Shown one piece after another: positions 12,061 to 25,421 of a stretch of DNA of 64,000 bases. Origin of the DNA: Nymphaea colorata (lineage: Eukaryota > Streptophyta > Magnoliopsida > Nymphaeales > Nymphaeaceae). The notes under the pieces were generated by a model. It was not told the origin of the DNA. It did not search any database and saw only the letters and a program-made list of their open reading frames with translations. The stretch's first letter is position 1. Each line of letters starts with the position of its first letter. Location: the NCBI RefSeq assembly GCF_008831285.2, contig NC_045140.1:25376131-25440130 (forward strand), read 5' to 3'. Position numbers and translations under genes: made by a program.

Positions 12061-13336
12061 GCCTTATACCAATTGACAAATCCGTCCACAATAATTTGTT
12101 AAAATTGACAAACCCATTACCGACGCAACGTCTGGCCATCCGAGAGAAATTCATTTTCCGGTTAGAACTTGCAATGGGCGCGTTTTATCCAATTCAGAAG
12201 TTACTCACATGATCACATCTCACCGCATTTAAATTACTAATCCCTTTATCTCAACGACACTTGTGTCATTTTCTTGGAAATGTTTTTGACCAATTTCTTG
12301 GAAAGCTTAAAAAATTGAACGCAGCTATATAAGTAAGGCTGTTCGATTCAATATGATAAATAATTAAAAAAAAAAAAGATAATAAACATTTTCGTCATGT
12401 AATTATTTCACAATTTTTTTTCTCTCAAAATCAAATAGATGGTTTTGACTGAATGACTTTGGATAGCTAAAATCATCATTCCTTGACTCTAAAAAACTTT
12501 ATGTAAACTCAAAACATGGGTCTAATTCTCTTTAATGATAGAAATAGGAGCTTAACATCACAAACTCAATGTGAATGCCTTATATGGAGTTTGAAACATG
12601 TTTATTACAATCATAGAACAAAAAACAAACGTAAAATTAATCCTGAATCTAGTTCACGGGAACTATAACTCGAAATAGTAGATGTTCATATATACCTTGT
12701 TTTTGTGTGAACAGTAGTATAAAATTACCCAAAAAATACAGCTGAGCAGATTATGTGTTAAATGAAGAGGAGTGAAAGGCGCCTTTCCATAACACATAAA
12801 ACACATTTCGCTCCCAAGTCGCCTTTAAAATAAGAAGCTCATTTTCCTGATGAAGGCATAATTTGAGCCCGAGATGAAAAAATTATATTGGCCATGGACA
12901 GAGTATGTTAATTGGGTAAAATGGCATATTGTGATAAGTTAAACAAAGGATCGGATTCTAATGAAACTCGCCATTTGGATAGAAACCTCTTAGTAAAAAC
13001 CGTATCGCTTGCACCGATGACTATCCTCACCCAAAGTCCATAAGGTCTGATAGGCTGACTCACCTCCCTGCTTACTTACCTTCAAGTCTAAGCCTAATTA
13101 GTTGTTCACCTGTTCGCCAACTCGCGCCTAGGCGAGTCGGATCAGCTAACATGGACCGGGCGGGCTGAGCTGAATTTGACTCGACTCAGATCCTAGTTCA
13201 GTCCCGATCGCACCCAACCTGGCTCGCAGTCAAATAGTCAACTAGCTAGTGGAGAGTGAGCCGCTAATGATATTATACAAGGAGATACTGATATTGACGA
13301 CAAGTGTGAGCCAGACGATACGTATCGACTGACCGT
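12061..13336. other. Spacer between divergent PPR and uL18-like genes
   Basis: This is the head-to-head spacer between the minus-strand PPR gene and the plus-strand uL18-like gene. It includes a run of A at about 12365, a GC-richer patch at about 13080-13230 and no supported gene. Promoters of both neighbours should lie here, but none could be placed to the base. Confidence 0.4.
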
Positions 13337-13605
13337 ATGGTTGAACAATTCCGATACGGACACTGGCGGCATCTGCTATTTGGAGGTGAGCCTCAAAAAC
13401 CCCTTGCTTTAGGCCCTTCTTCTCTGGTGAACCTTTGCTTCATCTGGTCGTCGTCTTCATCTTCGTCATCTTCTTATTTCTTCGCTCCACGGTCCGTCCT
13501 GTCTTCCTTTCTTTTCGTGGGAATCTTATTTTCTCCTCCTTCTCCTCTTCTTTCTTTCTGTCCAAATTTTTGCAGGTAGAATCGCCGTTTCTGAAACCGC
13601 TGGCC

Positions 13606-15333
13606 ATGGCGTGCATCTCCTTGCCTACCGGTCCTTATTGTTTTAGCAGAACACCCAACAGACCAACCACCCTCATAGTGGAACGGGCAGACGTTTGCTG
13701 TCTTTCATGGTCTTTATCTTTTCCGAAGCTGACTCTCTCGATCCCCAGCACGCCTATACGTCCTGTTCCCACTAAGGTGTTTCTCTATTTTCTCCTCACT
13801 TTCTTTCTTCTTTCAATGACATGTTTAATTAGCTTGTGTTGCAAATGTTGGTTTTTGGTGGTAAGAAACCATGGCCAACATTCGGATTTTCACAATGGAG
13901 CATCCTGAAGAATAGAATATACGGAAGCGTAAATAGATGTCGTAATGGTGAATCTGCATTTTTTTTTTCTTTCATCCATATTCGTAATTAACTAACTTTG
14001 CACAAGAAATCAGGCAAAAGTACGAACAATCAACAGAAAAAATGATTGACATGAATATATAGTGGTGAATCTACAACTGGTGTTCGGGTAGATAGACACT
14101 GACTAGCTAATTGGGTGTCAAAAAGATCGACTGTGTAATGAAAATTGTCATATCGGTGAGAAACGAAGTTGAGCTACTTCTGCTTTTCCTTTTGTGTTTC
14201 TTAAACTATCATGTCCCCATAAAAGACACTACTTCAATGGGTTTTACAGGTTCTCCTTTTTTGCCTTGATTGTGGAAAGAGCTAATTGCCTTTGTAAGAC
14301 ATGGGGTTGACTGTGATGACTGTGATCATTTTATGGGTTCCCCTCATGTTTCTCTAAAATGTTTATCAGCCAAGACTCTGATTTTCCTTCTTAGTACACC
14401 TTGTTATGGTTTAATTCATAATGCTATTAGATAGAATCCTTTCGTTGTTTATTATTTATTTGTATCTTATGGTTCTTAAAATTAGGATTACTTGGAGCAA
14501 ATAACTAAGCTGCTTGCCTGATTCGCAGCCACTGTTAAAATCAACATAGCTTCTCCCCTAAAACTAGTTATTTTCTGGGAATTTCTCATTGTCACTTGCT
14601 TCTATAACTGTTTCTGAGATCGTGTAACAATTTTAAGATTTTTCTTGTCTTCGGCGTGGTTGTTTATTTAATATACATTTCCAATGGAGTATATGAAACA
14701 TTAGAGTGGTCTGCCGCGGGGATTCAAGTTGTTGTGCTTTCTTTGGTGAAGTGATACAGACATCTATGATCTAAATTGTGTCTTATTAGTGCTATATAAA
14801 GTCACACTTTGTTTCAAATGATTGATGAATTGATTGATTACTGTTGGCTGTTGGCCTTCTCATAGTCCATGAAATGATTTTGTTTTTTTCTTTTTCAATG
14901 ATCTGGGGGATTGGTCTCAAAATTGGTGTTTCAGAATACCGTGGTACAAGCAGCTTGGACACGTAGATCACGTGGTGAGGCTGCAAAAAGACCTAACAGG
15001 AAGTCTTGGAAGCAGAGAACTGATATGTACATGAGGCCCTTTCTACTAGATGTGTTCTTCTCAAAGCGTTTCATTCATGCTAAGGTAGTCCACAGGGGAA
15101 CAAGCAAGGTAATCTCAGTTGCAAGTACAAATGCGAGGGACTTGAGGAACACATTACCTTCCCTTACAGATGCAGATGCATGTAGGACCATTGGAAGATT
15201 AATTGCCGAACGGTCCAAAGATGCAGATGTGTTTGCAATGTCATATGAGCCTAGAAAAGGTGAAAGAATTGAAGGTAAACTCGGCATCGTCCTGGATACC
15301 ATAAAAGAAAGTGGAATAATTTTTGTGAAATGA
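13606..15333 (+). CDS. Organelle-type ribosomal protein uL18 (L18p/L5e) family member, two exons
   Basis: Exon 1 is 13606-13776 and exon 2 is 14935-15333, with a 1158-bp GT-AG intron falling between codons; the product is about 189 residues. The ATG at 13606 sits in a good context (GCCATGGC) and opens a serine/proline/threonine-rich leader that looks like an organelle transit peptide. Exon 2 carries the uL18 fold: PNRKSWKQRTDMYMRPFLLD, then a strand with FIHAKVVHRGTSKVISVAST, then a helix with TIGRLIAERSKDADV, and the ending EGKLGIVLDTIKESGIIFVK, which corresponds to the family's RVKALADAAREAGL-like end. Bacterial uL18 binds 5S rRNA in the large subunit. The plant paralogue group recalled here (for example Arabidopsis At3g20230) is annotated as L18p/L5e family, and its exact ribosome is uncertain, so chloroplast versus mitochondrion is left open. 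Confidence 0.92.
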
Positions 15334-18300
15334 TCGTGTTATATTTTAGGCTTATTTGTCTCTGACTATACATGTAAAACCTGTTTCAGAGGAAAAAGGA
15401 AACTTGTGCACATGATAAAGGTACTCATTGTCTTGCATTTGATTAACTATTGTACATGATCACAATAGTGGATCAGGGAAAACAAAAAAGATTGACGTCA
15501 TGATCAGTATGTTACCAGGTTTTCTAGAACAAAACAACTGCTTATTGATACTGAAAATAATATGCATATATATTGCTAAAACAGAAGGCAAAAAGGAAAA
15601 ATGAAAACAGCATAATGCATGTGTATTTTCCTCTTGGGTGATTTTATAATTTCATATTTGGTGGGCTTGCTGAATCGGCTGTTCTTGTCATTAATGTTCA
15701 TTGAGTGCTGGCACTACATTGTCATGGAGAAGTCAGCAATTAGATCCATTTGTCAGCCTAACCTTGCATCGCAAGTCTAATGGTTTGAATAGGTTGAAAT
15801 TCTGAATCATCTGATTGCTGTCGATAGTGTCCAATGAAAGCTCAGCTATGTTTCCACGAGCCACAGAATTACCTTCGAGGTGCAGACAAGTTCCTCATCC
15901 CTTGGGGATTACATTTAAATTATGGGTGAATAATAGAGAATAGCAGGTGATGGATTTCTCTGCCTAAACTTCTTGCACAAAACCGTCCAATAAATTAATA
16001 CAGATGCTGATAGATGGAGTAACTTTGATTAGCCTTTCTAGAACAAAGATTTCAGTCCCATTAGTTTAGTTTATTAGAAATCCCACCCTGTTCAGAAGTT
16101 CTTTATGTGTTTGCTTTTAGTGAGTTAGAGGTGATTAAGGCAGCGCAAGCTGTTGCACAGCTACCCTTGTCTTGGTATTTCTTCCTAAATCATGAGTTGT
16201 CTTTGGGATTTTCTTGGCCTTTGTCTCAGCATTGGTACAAATACATTTACACCTACTGCAACCTTATGATTGCCACATTTAGCATGTGTACCTGCATTTT
16301 CCTTTAAGATTCCGAGCTTTAATCTACTACCCATGCTCCATTGTTCCTGTGACCTGAATGAATTTATAAGAACTGCAGCGTCCTGTTCCTAGCTTCTGAA
16401 AGAGAAAATCACATGATAGGTAAAGTTTCCTTATGTTGGCCTTGAAAATGTCATGTTCTGATGAGGGGACACCTTGGAGGAATGATATCATTAAAAGCTA
16501 CAGGCTGGTGCTCATTTTTCTGATATTGCTCTTCCTCACCAGTTCCCAGGTTATCAAGATACAGATCCTGTCTTAAGGCCAAATTTTCAGCATCAAGTTG
16601 TGTCATCGCTTGGTCGGACTAATTAACATGAATAAGATGAATTCTAGGATCAGTTATACCTCCTGAAGCGTGCTGCATGTGAATGTCTCTAAGCCTCTCC
16701 TCTACAATTGGTAAACTTTGTGAGATTTCAAGCATATGACAAATACGTTCCACAATCCCAATATTCCTGATTGCTGAGGTAGACTTCACCAAATTTTTTA
16801 TCTCCATCAACTCGAACCAAATGCTACTTCTAAAACATGCATAATAAACAGTTTTCCATTGTTATGTGATTAAAAGCAACTATGTTCTACTATATTCCTG
16901 ATTGAGAAAGATTCACGAATTCTAAATTTCCAATGTCAACCAAGTAACCAAGTTCTTCTGTTCTTTGACTTGAGAAATTAGTCACGCTGGGAAAGAAAAG
17001 TCCTCCATGTTTTATAACCTTGTATCAGGAGATACCTTGATATTACATTCTTAAATGAAAGCCTTAAGTTGCAACGTGTTGCCACATGCGCTGTATCCAC
17101 GGACATTGTAGGAAAATTTTTGAATACTTGATAAAGCCCGTCAAACTACAACTCTTCTCTATCGTCACGAAAATTTACATAATAACTCACCAATTGCGTT
17201 GTCTATGAACTTTCATAAGGTCCAAAATATTTAAGAACTGTTTTTTCTTTCAGCTTATGTAACATGTTCTTTTTCTGAACGTCTCAAGGGAACCTCTCAT
17301 GAAAGGAATGCCTTTATTGCCAACCCCACAGCAGAAGACTCCTAACTGGTAAAACTCTATTTATCCGCTTGTAAGAGACTGCAATTGGCTTGAACTTTGC
17401 ACCAGGGAACAACAATACATTTGGATCTATTTTAGCGAGACTCTTAAACCAGTTTATGCATCAGATGCACCAATAAAGGGACGCGCTCAAGATATTGAAT
17501 TTTTGAGGTTCTTCAATTTAAATGTCTTCAATCAAAGCACCGGTTAAGTGGGTGGAGCCCTAGTTGGTATAAAACGCAAGTTTTCTCTATCATTTCACGT
17601 TGCTGTCATAATCATTTTTATTCTTTCTCTTATCCTCATTGAATTCCTTTTGTGTTTCTATAACATGTGCGCTTCTGTAACGTGTGCCACTGCATCGAGA
17701 TGGTCGGGAAAAAAAAAATCAGAAAATCATCAGCTGAGTCTAACAGGAATCAAATTTTTTGTGAGTTGGTTTTAGATTAAAATGTTTAAAAAGCAACCGA
17801 GCAAAAAGAAAAAGAAATATTAAAAAAAATACCAAGAGACCATTGCACGTTTGAATTTGAATGGACCAATGCTGTCCGATCTTTACATAACTGATTAAAC
17901 CATGCAGTAATTGGTAATTAACTCGTATTCCTTTCGCATCACAGGGATCTCGTGCAGGCAAGAATTCCATGTGAAGCCGAATGGGTCAAGCGCTGCTTGG
18001 GTCTTAAAACGATCAAGAAGAAGCGTACCCAGAGCAAACCCCCATTAATTTCGTGATTGCTGACCCGGCCTTTTAGGATTTGCTTCATTTCTCCACAAAC
18101 TACTCGGGAAGGTACGGTGTGGCATTCCTCTCTGCTGCCATTTGTATGAAAAGCATTTTTCTTAATTGTCTTCACTTCTTCCAATCTTAAGACCCTCTCC
18201 CTCTTTCTCAATATTCCGTTCTTTCTAGCGAAGCAATGCAGAACAACAAACGTACATGCAGTTCATGTTCTTGCTGAAATGCCATTTGGGTTCCCAGTCT

Positions 18301-18574
18301 TTGTGAGTTTTGGATCTAAGTAGCCATCCGACATCACGAATAAAGAAAACTAATATAGAGAATCGGGTAAAGGTTTATAGAATTTTGTGGGCAGCTTCAT
18401 TGGTCTAAAAGTAGGCACGCAGCTTGTGTTTAACGTTTTCCTTTCTCTTGTTTGTGTATTCTTCTGCTGCATTCTTCTTCTTCTTCTAGAATGGAAATGG
18501 TGGGTTGGTATCAAAATGTGATTGTGGAAGATAGCTAAGGATTTGCTTCTGTTCGGGGTGTGAAGAAGGCGAAA
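15334..18574. other. Spacer between uL18-like and Ca2+-ATPase genes
   Basis: About 3.2 kb without a gene I can support. It should hold the 3' UTR of the uL18-like gene on the left and the promoter and 5' UTR of the Ca2+-ATPase on the right, with a CTTCTTCTT-type pyrimidine tract at about 18460-18490. The piece at about 17.0-17.5 kb has faint, untestable resemblance on the minus strand to old retroelement-like protein sequence. Confidence 0.4.
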
Positions 18575-21500
18575 ATGGAGAGCTATCTGAATGAGAACTT
18601 TGGTGGGGTGAGGTCGAAGAACACGACCGACGAGGCGTTGATACGATGGAGGAGAGTGTGTGGCGTCGTGAAGAATCCGAAACGGAGGTTTCGGTTCACG
18701 GCGAACATCTCGAAGAGATCGGAGGCGGCGGCTATGCGCAGAACCAATCAGGTTACACAATCCTTCACCTCTACCTAGGCCTTCTCTAATGAGCTTCATT
18801 ATGGCAGTAGGTGCTTATTTTATTCATTCTGCAATTAAGTTGGCCATGAAGATTTTGTGTTCTGAATTGGACTAGATAAATTCCAAACAGGGGTATTTTG
18901 ATTTTTCCCTGTGGTAGAACTAAAAAGATCATGATTTTGGTGCTACTTTGATTGATTCACTTTTATGTCGTTTTGCATCCTTCGATAACCTCTAATAGGA
19001 AGGAGACGAGGCGATCATATTAATTTGTGGCTCCCATTATCACGATATTTCTCTTTATCGGTCCCATCTTCTCACTCATGCGATATATCTTAAGATAGAT
19101 TTTCTTCTCCTTTCAAGTTCATTCTATGTCAGATATTTTCGTTTTTGTCCATTTAAATGTTAAATATAAAAGAAAATCAGTTTATATGGACCCTTAGTCT
19201 CCACGATGCCGGTAAGTATAGGGTTGAGACAGTCTCATTGACATATTGGTTTTGATTATCATGACTTGTGTCGACCAAATCAACCTGAATCGACGGGTTT
19301 AGTGGACGATATGCGAATAGAATGATACAAAGGGAGCAGATTTTTAATGCAAATATTTAAAACTATAAATTACACAGACAGAAAACATTATAATACTTAA
19401 TCGGTGGAATACACTATATAGATTATATTGACCGGAGTGGGTTAAAGCAGTGATGTAAAATGGAATGGGTCTTTTTAATTTCACAGAGGGTTCTATTCAA
19501 TTGCAATAACTGACATCTTTTTAGTTATTTTTATATTTTTAAGTTTGTCGCATTTCTCACTTCGTTTGCTGGATTTTTAAAAGACTACAAACTTTGATAT
19601 TGTTCTGATTCGTATTCAGCCGGCTTTTGCTAACCATTCGATCTAGGAATTGATTTTTAACGGTATTGATATGAAGTTTTAAAATGACCGGAAAATAAGC
19701 CACTAAACGGGGACGCATATCTTGACTTTGCCAATTGATGGCCTCTGTTTGGATGAGAGGTGAGAACGTTGGGCGCGTGCATTCAGTATACTGAACTCTA
19801 AAGCGAGCGAGGTGGAGAAAAAAATAAAGTGGTTCTCTGCATTCAATATTCACCATTCTGATTGCCTATGCTTTCTTTCATTTCCTGCCTCTTCACACTG
19901 GTTTGAGGCCAGTTTCCGGCCGGTTTTCGGCCGGAAATGGAAGTGTCGGGTAGAAGAATGAGTTTCGGGCTTTGGTAATGGCTGCTGTCGTTCATCTAAG
20001 AGGATGGTCGAGAACCATAATCCGACCTTCACTTTCTTTGTCTCATTTCTCAACGCCCCATCAGTGTCTGCGTACCTCCTCCTTATTTCCGTTCAGAGGC
20101 TGCAATTTTCGGCCGAGTGCCGGCCTGAAACTGCCGGAACCCGAACGGACGCGGGCGGGGAAGAACAGAAAACTGAAGAGGAGGGTGGTAGATGGTGAAT
20201 TGAGGAGGGACGTAGTTCGATTTCCTCTGCCAGAGTTCAACGAAATCCTGCAGAAGTCTCTCACTCTCTCGCATCTCTCACTTTCTAAATTATTTTTATC
20301 AGATTTTGAAGTTTGGTTTCATGGTTTAGGTTCGGTCGCCTTGAAGAGGAAGCTGTTGATACACTGGTTCTTTTGAAGGTGACAATTTTTTTTGTAGTTC
20401 TGTTGGGTTGGGATGGGGGTAACATTTCTGCTTTCACCCTGGCCGTGTGGTGAAAAATAAAGTAATTCTTGCGTTTGCTGAGAAAATGGAAATAAGGTAC
20501 GAATTTCTCGTAAGTGGGCGGCAGCAGGAAACCCTCTCGCTGTCGTCAAGATTGCATGAGCTAGGTAGCCCATTAATCAGATTATCAGAATGTACTTAGT
20601 ACAAAAACTTTCACCGCCGGCACATTCGGATCGAACATCACAAATACGATAGTTGGCATAAGGATTTGTTAAAATAATGAATTCTTTTAGCTGACATAGC
20701 ACCGTCTTCGTGCTTTTGCGTTCGTGTGTCCACTTGTGTATCTGTACTTGTGTAGAAGTGGATGTTCCTTTCATAATATTGCTCAGTATGTGTACTTGTT
20801 GGATGTACTGATGTTAGCACCGTCTTCGTGCTTTTTTCAGAGGTGATTTTGTCGAAATGCAAGAAGTTTTGTTTTCCTGACATTAAGTTTATTAAACACT
20901 CGCATCATATTAGTTGTCTATGTCGAATCCTGCGGTTTGATCAATTTAACAATAGGTGCACAAGTCATACTCGTGAATTTCATACAGTATGCTCATTAGA
21001 ACTCTTGGACAACGAAGATTTTTACTGCGTAATTCTGCACACGCTTTATGTTGTATCCCCTGAACACTTTAGCAATTCTGGCGCTTCAGTTAACATCGAT
21101 GAATGGTCTTCTACTGTTGTTTCCTTGGCAAATTTGCCATGGTAGCAGCTTCTTTGGTAGTAGTCGTCTAGTCGATGGCAAGTAACAAAATGCATGGTTC
21201 TTTTCAGTTCGACGTTTGCCGCATTTTTGCAGCAGCCTAGTGGATGTCACATTAAATAACTAATGTGTAAAAAGGAGATTATTCTACTGCCTCATATTTT
21301 CTGCCATTTCAGGAGAAGTTAAGGGTTGCTGTTTTGGTTTCAAAAGCTGCATTTCAATTTATCCACGGTGAGGTTTTACGCTCCGCTTTTTGTATAAGCA
21401 GTTTCCGTATTTGTTGTATGAAGTCGTTATTAGCGTCTTTCCGTTTGCAGGTATTGCATCTACTCCAAATGAATATACGATCCCTGTTGAAGTCAAAGAT

Positions 21501-24500
21501 GCGGGTTTTGGGATCTGTGCTGAAGAGTTGGGTAGTATTGTTGAAGGCCATGATATAAAGAAGTTGAAAGGCCATGGTGGTGTGGAAGGCATAGCTAGCA
21601 AGCTCTGCACATCATGTACGGATGGAATTAATGCTACACAAGACTCAGTAAAAGCCAGGCAAGTTGTTTATGGACTCAACAAATTTACCGAGAGCCCACC
21701 GAGGGGTTTCTGGTTGTTTGTATGGGAAGCACTTCAGGACATGACCCTCATTATCCTTGGTGTCTGTGCAATTGTGTCATTGCTCGTTGGAGTTGCTTCA
21801 GAAGGGTGGCCTACAGGTGCCCATGATGGGCTTGGAATCGTTGCAAGCATACTGTTGGTTGTGTTTGTGACTGCAACAAGTGATTATCGCCAATCTTTGC
21901 AGTTCAAGGATTTAGACAAAGAGAAAAAGAAAATCTCAGTTCATGTAACTCGGAATGGCTACAGGCAAAAACTTTCTATATACGATTTACTTCCTGGTGA
22001 TCTAGTTCATCTGTCAATTGGTGATCAAGTTCCTGCAGATGGACTTTTTGTGTCCGGATTTTCTTTGCTGATAAATGAATCCAGTTTAACTGGCGAAAGT
22101 GAGCCCGTAGCTATAACTGCAGACTACCCTTTTTTGTTATCTGGGACTAAGGTCCAGGATGGATCCTGCAAGATGCTGGTGACAACTGTTGGAATGAGGA
22201 CTCAGTGGGGTAAATTGATGGCAACTCTCAGTGAGGGAGGGGATGATGAAACACCTCTGCAGGTCAAGCTCAATGGTGTGGCTACTATCATTGGAAAGAT
22301 TGGGTTGTTCTTTGCTGTATTGACCTTTGCAGTACTAACACAAAGCCTTTTTAGCCATAAATGGCAGGAAGGCACTCAACTCTTCTGGACTGGTGAAGAT
22401 GCACTGAAGTTGTTGGAGTATTTTGCGGTAGCAGTAACAATTGTTGTGGTCGCAGTCCCAGAAGGATTGCCTTTGGCTGTAACGTTAAGCCTTGCCTTTG
22501 CAATGAAGAAGATGATGAATGATAAAGCACTTGTGCGCCATCTTGCTGCTTGTGAAACTATGGGCTCCGCAACGTGCATTTGCAGTGATAAGACAGGAAC
22601 CCTGACAACCAACCATATGACTGTTGTGAAATCCTGCATTTGTGGCAACATAAAGGAAGTGAGCAACCCGAAGGAGGCCGATAGTATTCGAAGTAATATT
22701 TCAGATTCTGTGCTAAAAGTACTTCTACAGTCTATATTCAACAACACAGGTGGTGATGTGGTGAGAGACAAAAGTGGAAGGGTTGAGATTCTAGGAACCC
22801 CAACTGAGACTGCTTTATTGGAATTTGGCTTGTCACTTGGTGGAGATTTCCAGTTAATGCGACAAGAATGTAAACTATTAAAAGTGGAGCCTTTCAATTC
22901 TGCCAAGAAGAGAATGGCCGTTGTACTGCAGCTTCCAGATGGAAGTTTGCGTGCCCATTGCAAAGGTGCATCAGAAATTATTCTGGATGCATGTGACAAA
23001 TATATGGATTCAACTGGTAACATCATTCCCCTTGATGAAGCATCATTTAATCATCTCAAGGATATAATAGAAAGATTTGCTGGTGAAGCTTTAAGAACAC
23101 TGTGCCTTGCATACCTTGAACTTGAAGATGATTTTTCCCAGACAAGTCAGATTCCAAGTAGGGGTTACACACTCCTAGGTATAGTGGGTATCAAAGATCC
23201 AGTCCGTCCTGGCGTAAAGGAGTCTGTTGAAATATGCAGATCAGCTGGTATTACTGTGCGGATGGTTACTGGAGACAACATAACCACTGCAAAGGCAATT
23301 GCCAGAGAATGTGGTATTTTAACTGATGGTGGAATTGCTATTGAAGGGCCACAGTTTCGGGAGAAGAAGCCAGAGGAGATGAAGGAACTAATTCCAAAGA
23401 TCCAGGCAAGGCCAACACCTTATCGATTGCCACAAGCAAATACTCCTACTTCTCAATCAGCTTCTTAAAAAATGCAACATTTAATTATGATTGTTTATGT
23501 TTGCAGGTGATGGCGAGATCCTCACCTCTGGATAAGCATACCTTGGTGACTAACCTGCGTTCTATATTTGATGAAGTTGTTGCTGTGACTGGTGATGGGA
23601 CAAATGATGCACCAGCTCTTCATGAAGCTGATATTGGACTTGCGATGGGCATAGCTGGAACGGAGGTATCCCTCCCATTCATCTCTTTTGTTTTTACTGT
23701 AACAACCTGTCATCCATCCTTTTCTTTTTCTGCTAAACATAATGAGTTTGATGTGGAAGTCAAATCTGTAAAACGGTTCCTCTTCTTCAATGAGAATAGC
23801 ACCTAATTAGCTTTAAGACACTAATCAGGCATGGTCTATACTGCCTTCACCATGACCTAACTTGCAGTTTCACTATGAACTAGGTGGCAAAGGAGAGTGC
23901 AGATGTGATCATATTGGATGATAACTTCTCTACAATAGTCACTGTTGCCAAATGGGGGCGTTCTGTATACATAAATATTCAAAAATTTGTGCAGTTTCAG
24001 TTGACTGTTAACGTTGTTGCACTTGGTGTCAATTTTACGTCCGCATGCCTAACAGGTGCAGTATTTAGTGTTTGACCGGTAGTTCCATCCTTGAAACCAG
24101 TTTTTCTTTGGTAATGCTAATCTTTCGAATGTTACTTCAGGTAATGCTCCTCTCACTGCTGTTCAGCTTCTCTGGGTTAACATGATCATGGATACGCTAG
24201 GAGCACTTGCATTAGCCACCGAGCCTCCGAATGATGAGCTGATGAAAAGGTCACCAGTTGGAAGGAAGGGGAACTTTATCAGCAATGTAATGTGGAGAAA
24301 TATTATTGGACAGGCAGTTTATCAATTTTTTGTAATATGGTATCTCCAAGCACATGGGAAGGAAGTTTTTCAGCTCGATGGCCCAGATGCAGAACTTGTC
24401 CTCAACACACTCATCTTTAATTCTTTTGTCTTCTGCCAGGTATTTTTAGATGATATGACTTCTATGTTCGAGTACATTTACTACCCAGAAGTGGCCAAAG

Positions 24501-25065
24501 CATTTTATGCTTACTGATATGCAAGTTTGATGACAAAGTCAAAATTAGTAAAAAAATTTTTTGCATAAGGGTGATTCTTTGCCGTTGTTTCAAGTTTGAT
24601 ATTTAGAAAAAGTAATCACAAAGCTAGTAGCTTGAAGTTTTGGCATGTTACACTGCATACATTCACCAACAACCTTCATGTATAGCTGAGAACAGGGTCG
24701 TACTTAACACTTGACAGCATCTCTTTCGAAGGATCATACTTCCTCAATCCTCAACACTGCACCGCATATTTTTTATCTTGTAAACGAGAGCATTAGCTTG
24801 ACAAGATTTGATGTCCATTTTGCAGGTTTTCAATGAAATAAACTCCCGAGAGATGGAAAAAATAAATGTACTTGAGGGAGTCCTGGAGAACTATGTTTTT
24901 GTTGGCGTCATATCATGTACAGTTATATTCCAAATAATAATTGTCGAGTACCTTGGTACTTTTGCAAGCACCACTCCACTCACTTTATTCCAGTGGATTG
25001 TGTGCATCCTTTTTGGGTTCCTCGGTATGCCAGTTGGTGCTGCAATTAAGCTGATTCATGTTTGA
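18575..25065 (+). CDS. ACA1: Type IIB autoinhibited Ca2+-ATPase (ACA1/2/7 clade), seven exons
   Basis: Exons: 18575-18751, 21313-21367, 21451-23405, 23507-23665, 23884-24055, 24141-24439, 24826-25065; 1018 residues, close to the 1020 I recall for Arabidopsis ACA1. It is a P-type pump moving Ca2+ out of the cytosol, in this clade across the ER or plasma membrane. The N-terminus ([10 protein letters not shown]) leads into a basic amphipathic segment with RWRRV and [15 protein letters not shown], the calmodulin-binding autoinhibitory region. TM1 and TM2 lie at about 165-191 and 201-219, the actuator TGES at 291-294, the PEGLP of TM4 from 414, phosphorylation Asp457 in CSDKTGT, KGA at 582-584, MVTGDN before the end of exon 3 and TGDGTND at 698-704. 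TM6 carries [17 protein letters not shown]. Intron 3 starts with GC instead of GT; the others are GT-AG. Intron 1 is 2.56 kb. The gene looks intact and faces CAP-G2 tail to tail. The symbol marks the clade; orthology to ACA1, ACA2 or ACA7 is not resolved. Confidence 0.96.
19978..20376 (+). other. Exon-like open segment inside intron 1 of the Ca2+-ATPase
   Basis: Within the long first intron an ATG in good context (AATGGCTGC) opens a 133-codon frame. It starts [14 protein letters not shown] and continues with a Ser/Arg-rich, acid-poor stretch that looks like an organelle-targeting leader, then a basic patch (RKLKRRVV). The local sequence is GC-richer than the rest of the intron. I do not recognise a family. 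It could be a captured first exon of another gene, an alternative first exon or chance. Confidence 0.25.
23406..23506 (+). other. GC-AG intron (intron 3 of the Ca2+-ATPase)
   Basis: The 5' splice site reads CAG|GCAAGG and the 3' site TTTGCAG|GTGATGG. Splicing here joins ...LIPKIQ to VMARSSP..., which is the unbroken family sequence. No GT donor nearby keeps the frame. If the intron is retained, the frame runs 20 residues further and stops at 23466-23468, before the TGDGTND motif. Confidence 0.9.
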
Positions 25066-25421
25066 CCCCACAGAGAAAGACAAGTTTGATCACTGTTTGG
25101 GACAGCAAGAAATTACCTTTATGGAGGGCATATCAATAAACTCAATAGCCACTTATCAGTGATTTCTTCACGCTACAGCAATTGATCCACAAAATTGTGC
25201 ATTTCGGCAACATTGAAGATTATGAAGATCTCCAGATTATTGACGAGTTCAAAGATGTTAAATACCCAGTTTCACGAAACCAAACTATTCCTTTTTCACA
25301 GTATCCTTTTATTGTACTCAAGTTTAGTATCAAAATTTTGTAATTGTTGGAGATATTAGCTTAAACCTTTGCAGTTCTGGGGCCTGATTCAAGCCCATTC
25401 CTCTGTGCAGGATGTACCCAC
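25066..25421 (+). other. 3' UTR region of the Ca2+-ATPase
   Basis: Non-coding sequence directly after the stop codon. An AATAAA at 25135-25140 is a reasonable near-upstream poly(A) signal, about 70 bases after the stop. Transcript ends cannot be read from sequence, so later signals are possible. Confidence 0.4.

Noticed and set aside
17040-17540. Faint resemblance to retroelement protein sequence on the minus strand
   Set aside because: Only a few short words fit and no terminal repeats or other element parts are visible; at most a very old relic, not callable.
22376-23026. 216-codon minus-strand frame over the Ca2+-ATPase
   Set aside because: Antisense shadow of a strongly conserved exon with no family resemblance of its own.
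23406-23468. Coding frame running past the end of Ca2+-ATPase exon 3
   Set aside because: It is intron read-through beyond the GC donor; the added residues do not match the family and the conserved continuation starts at 23507.
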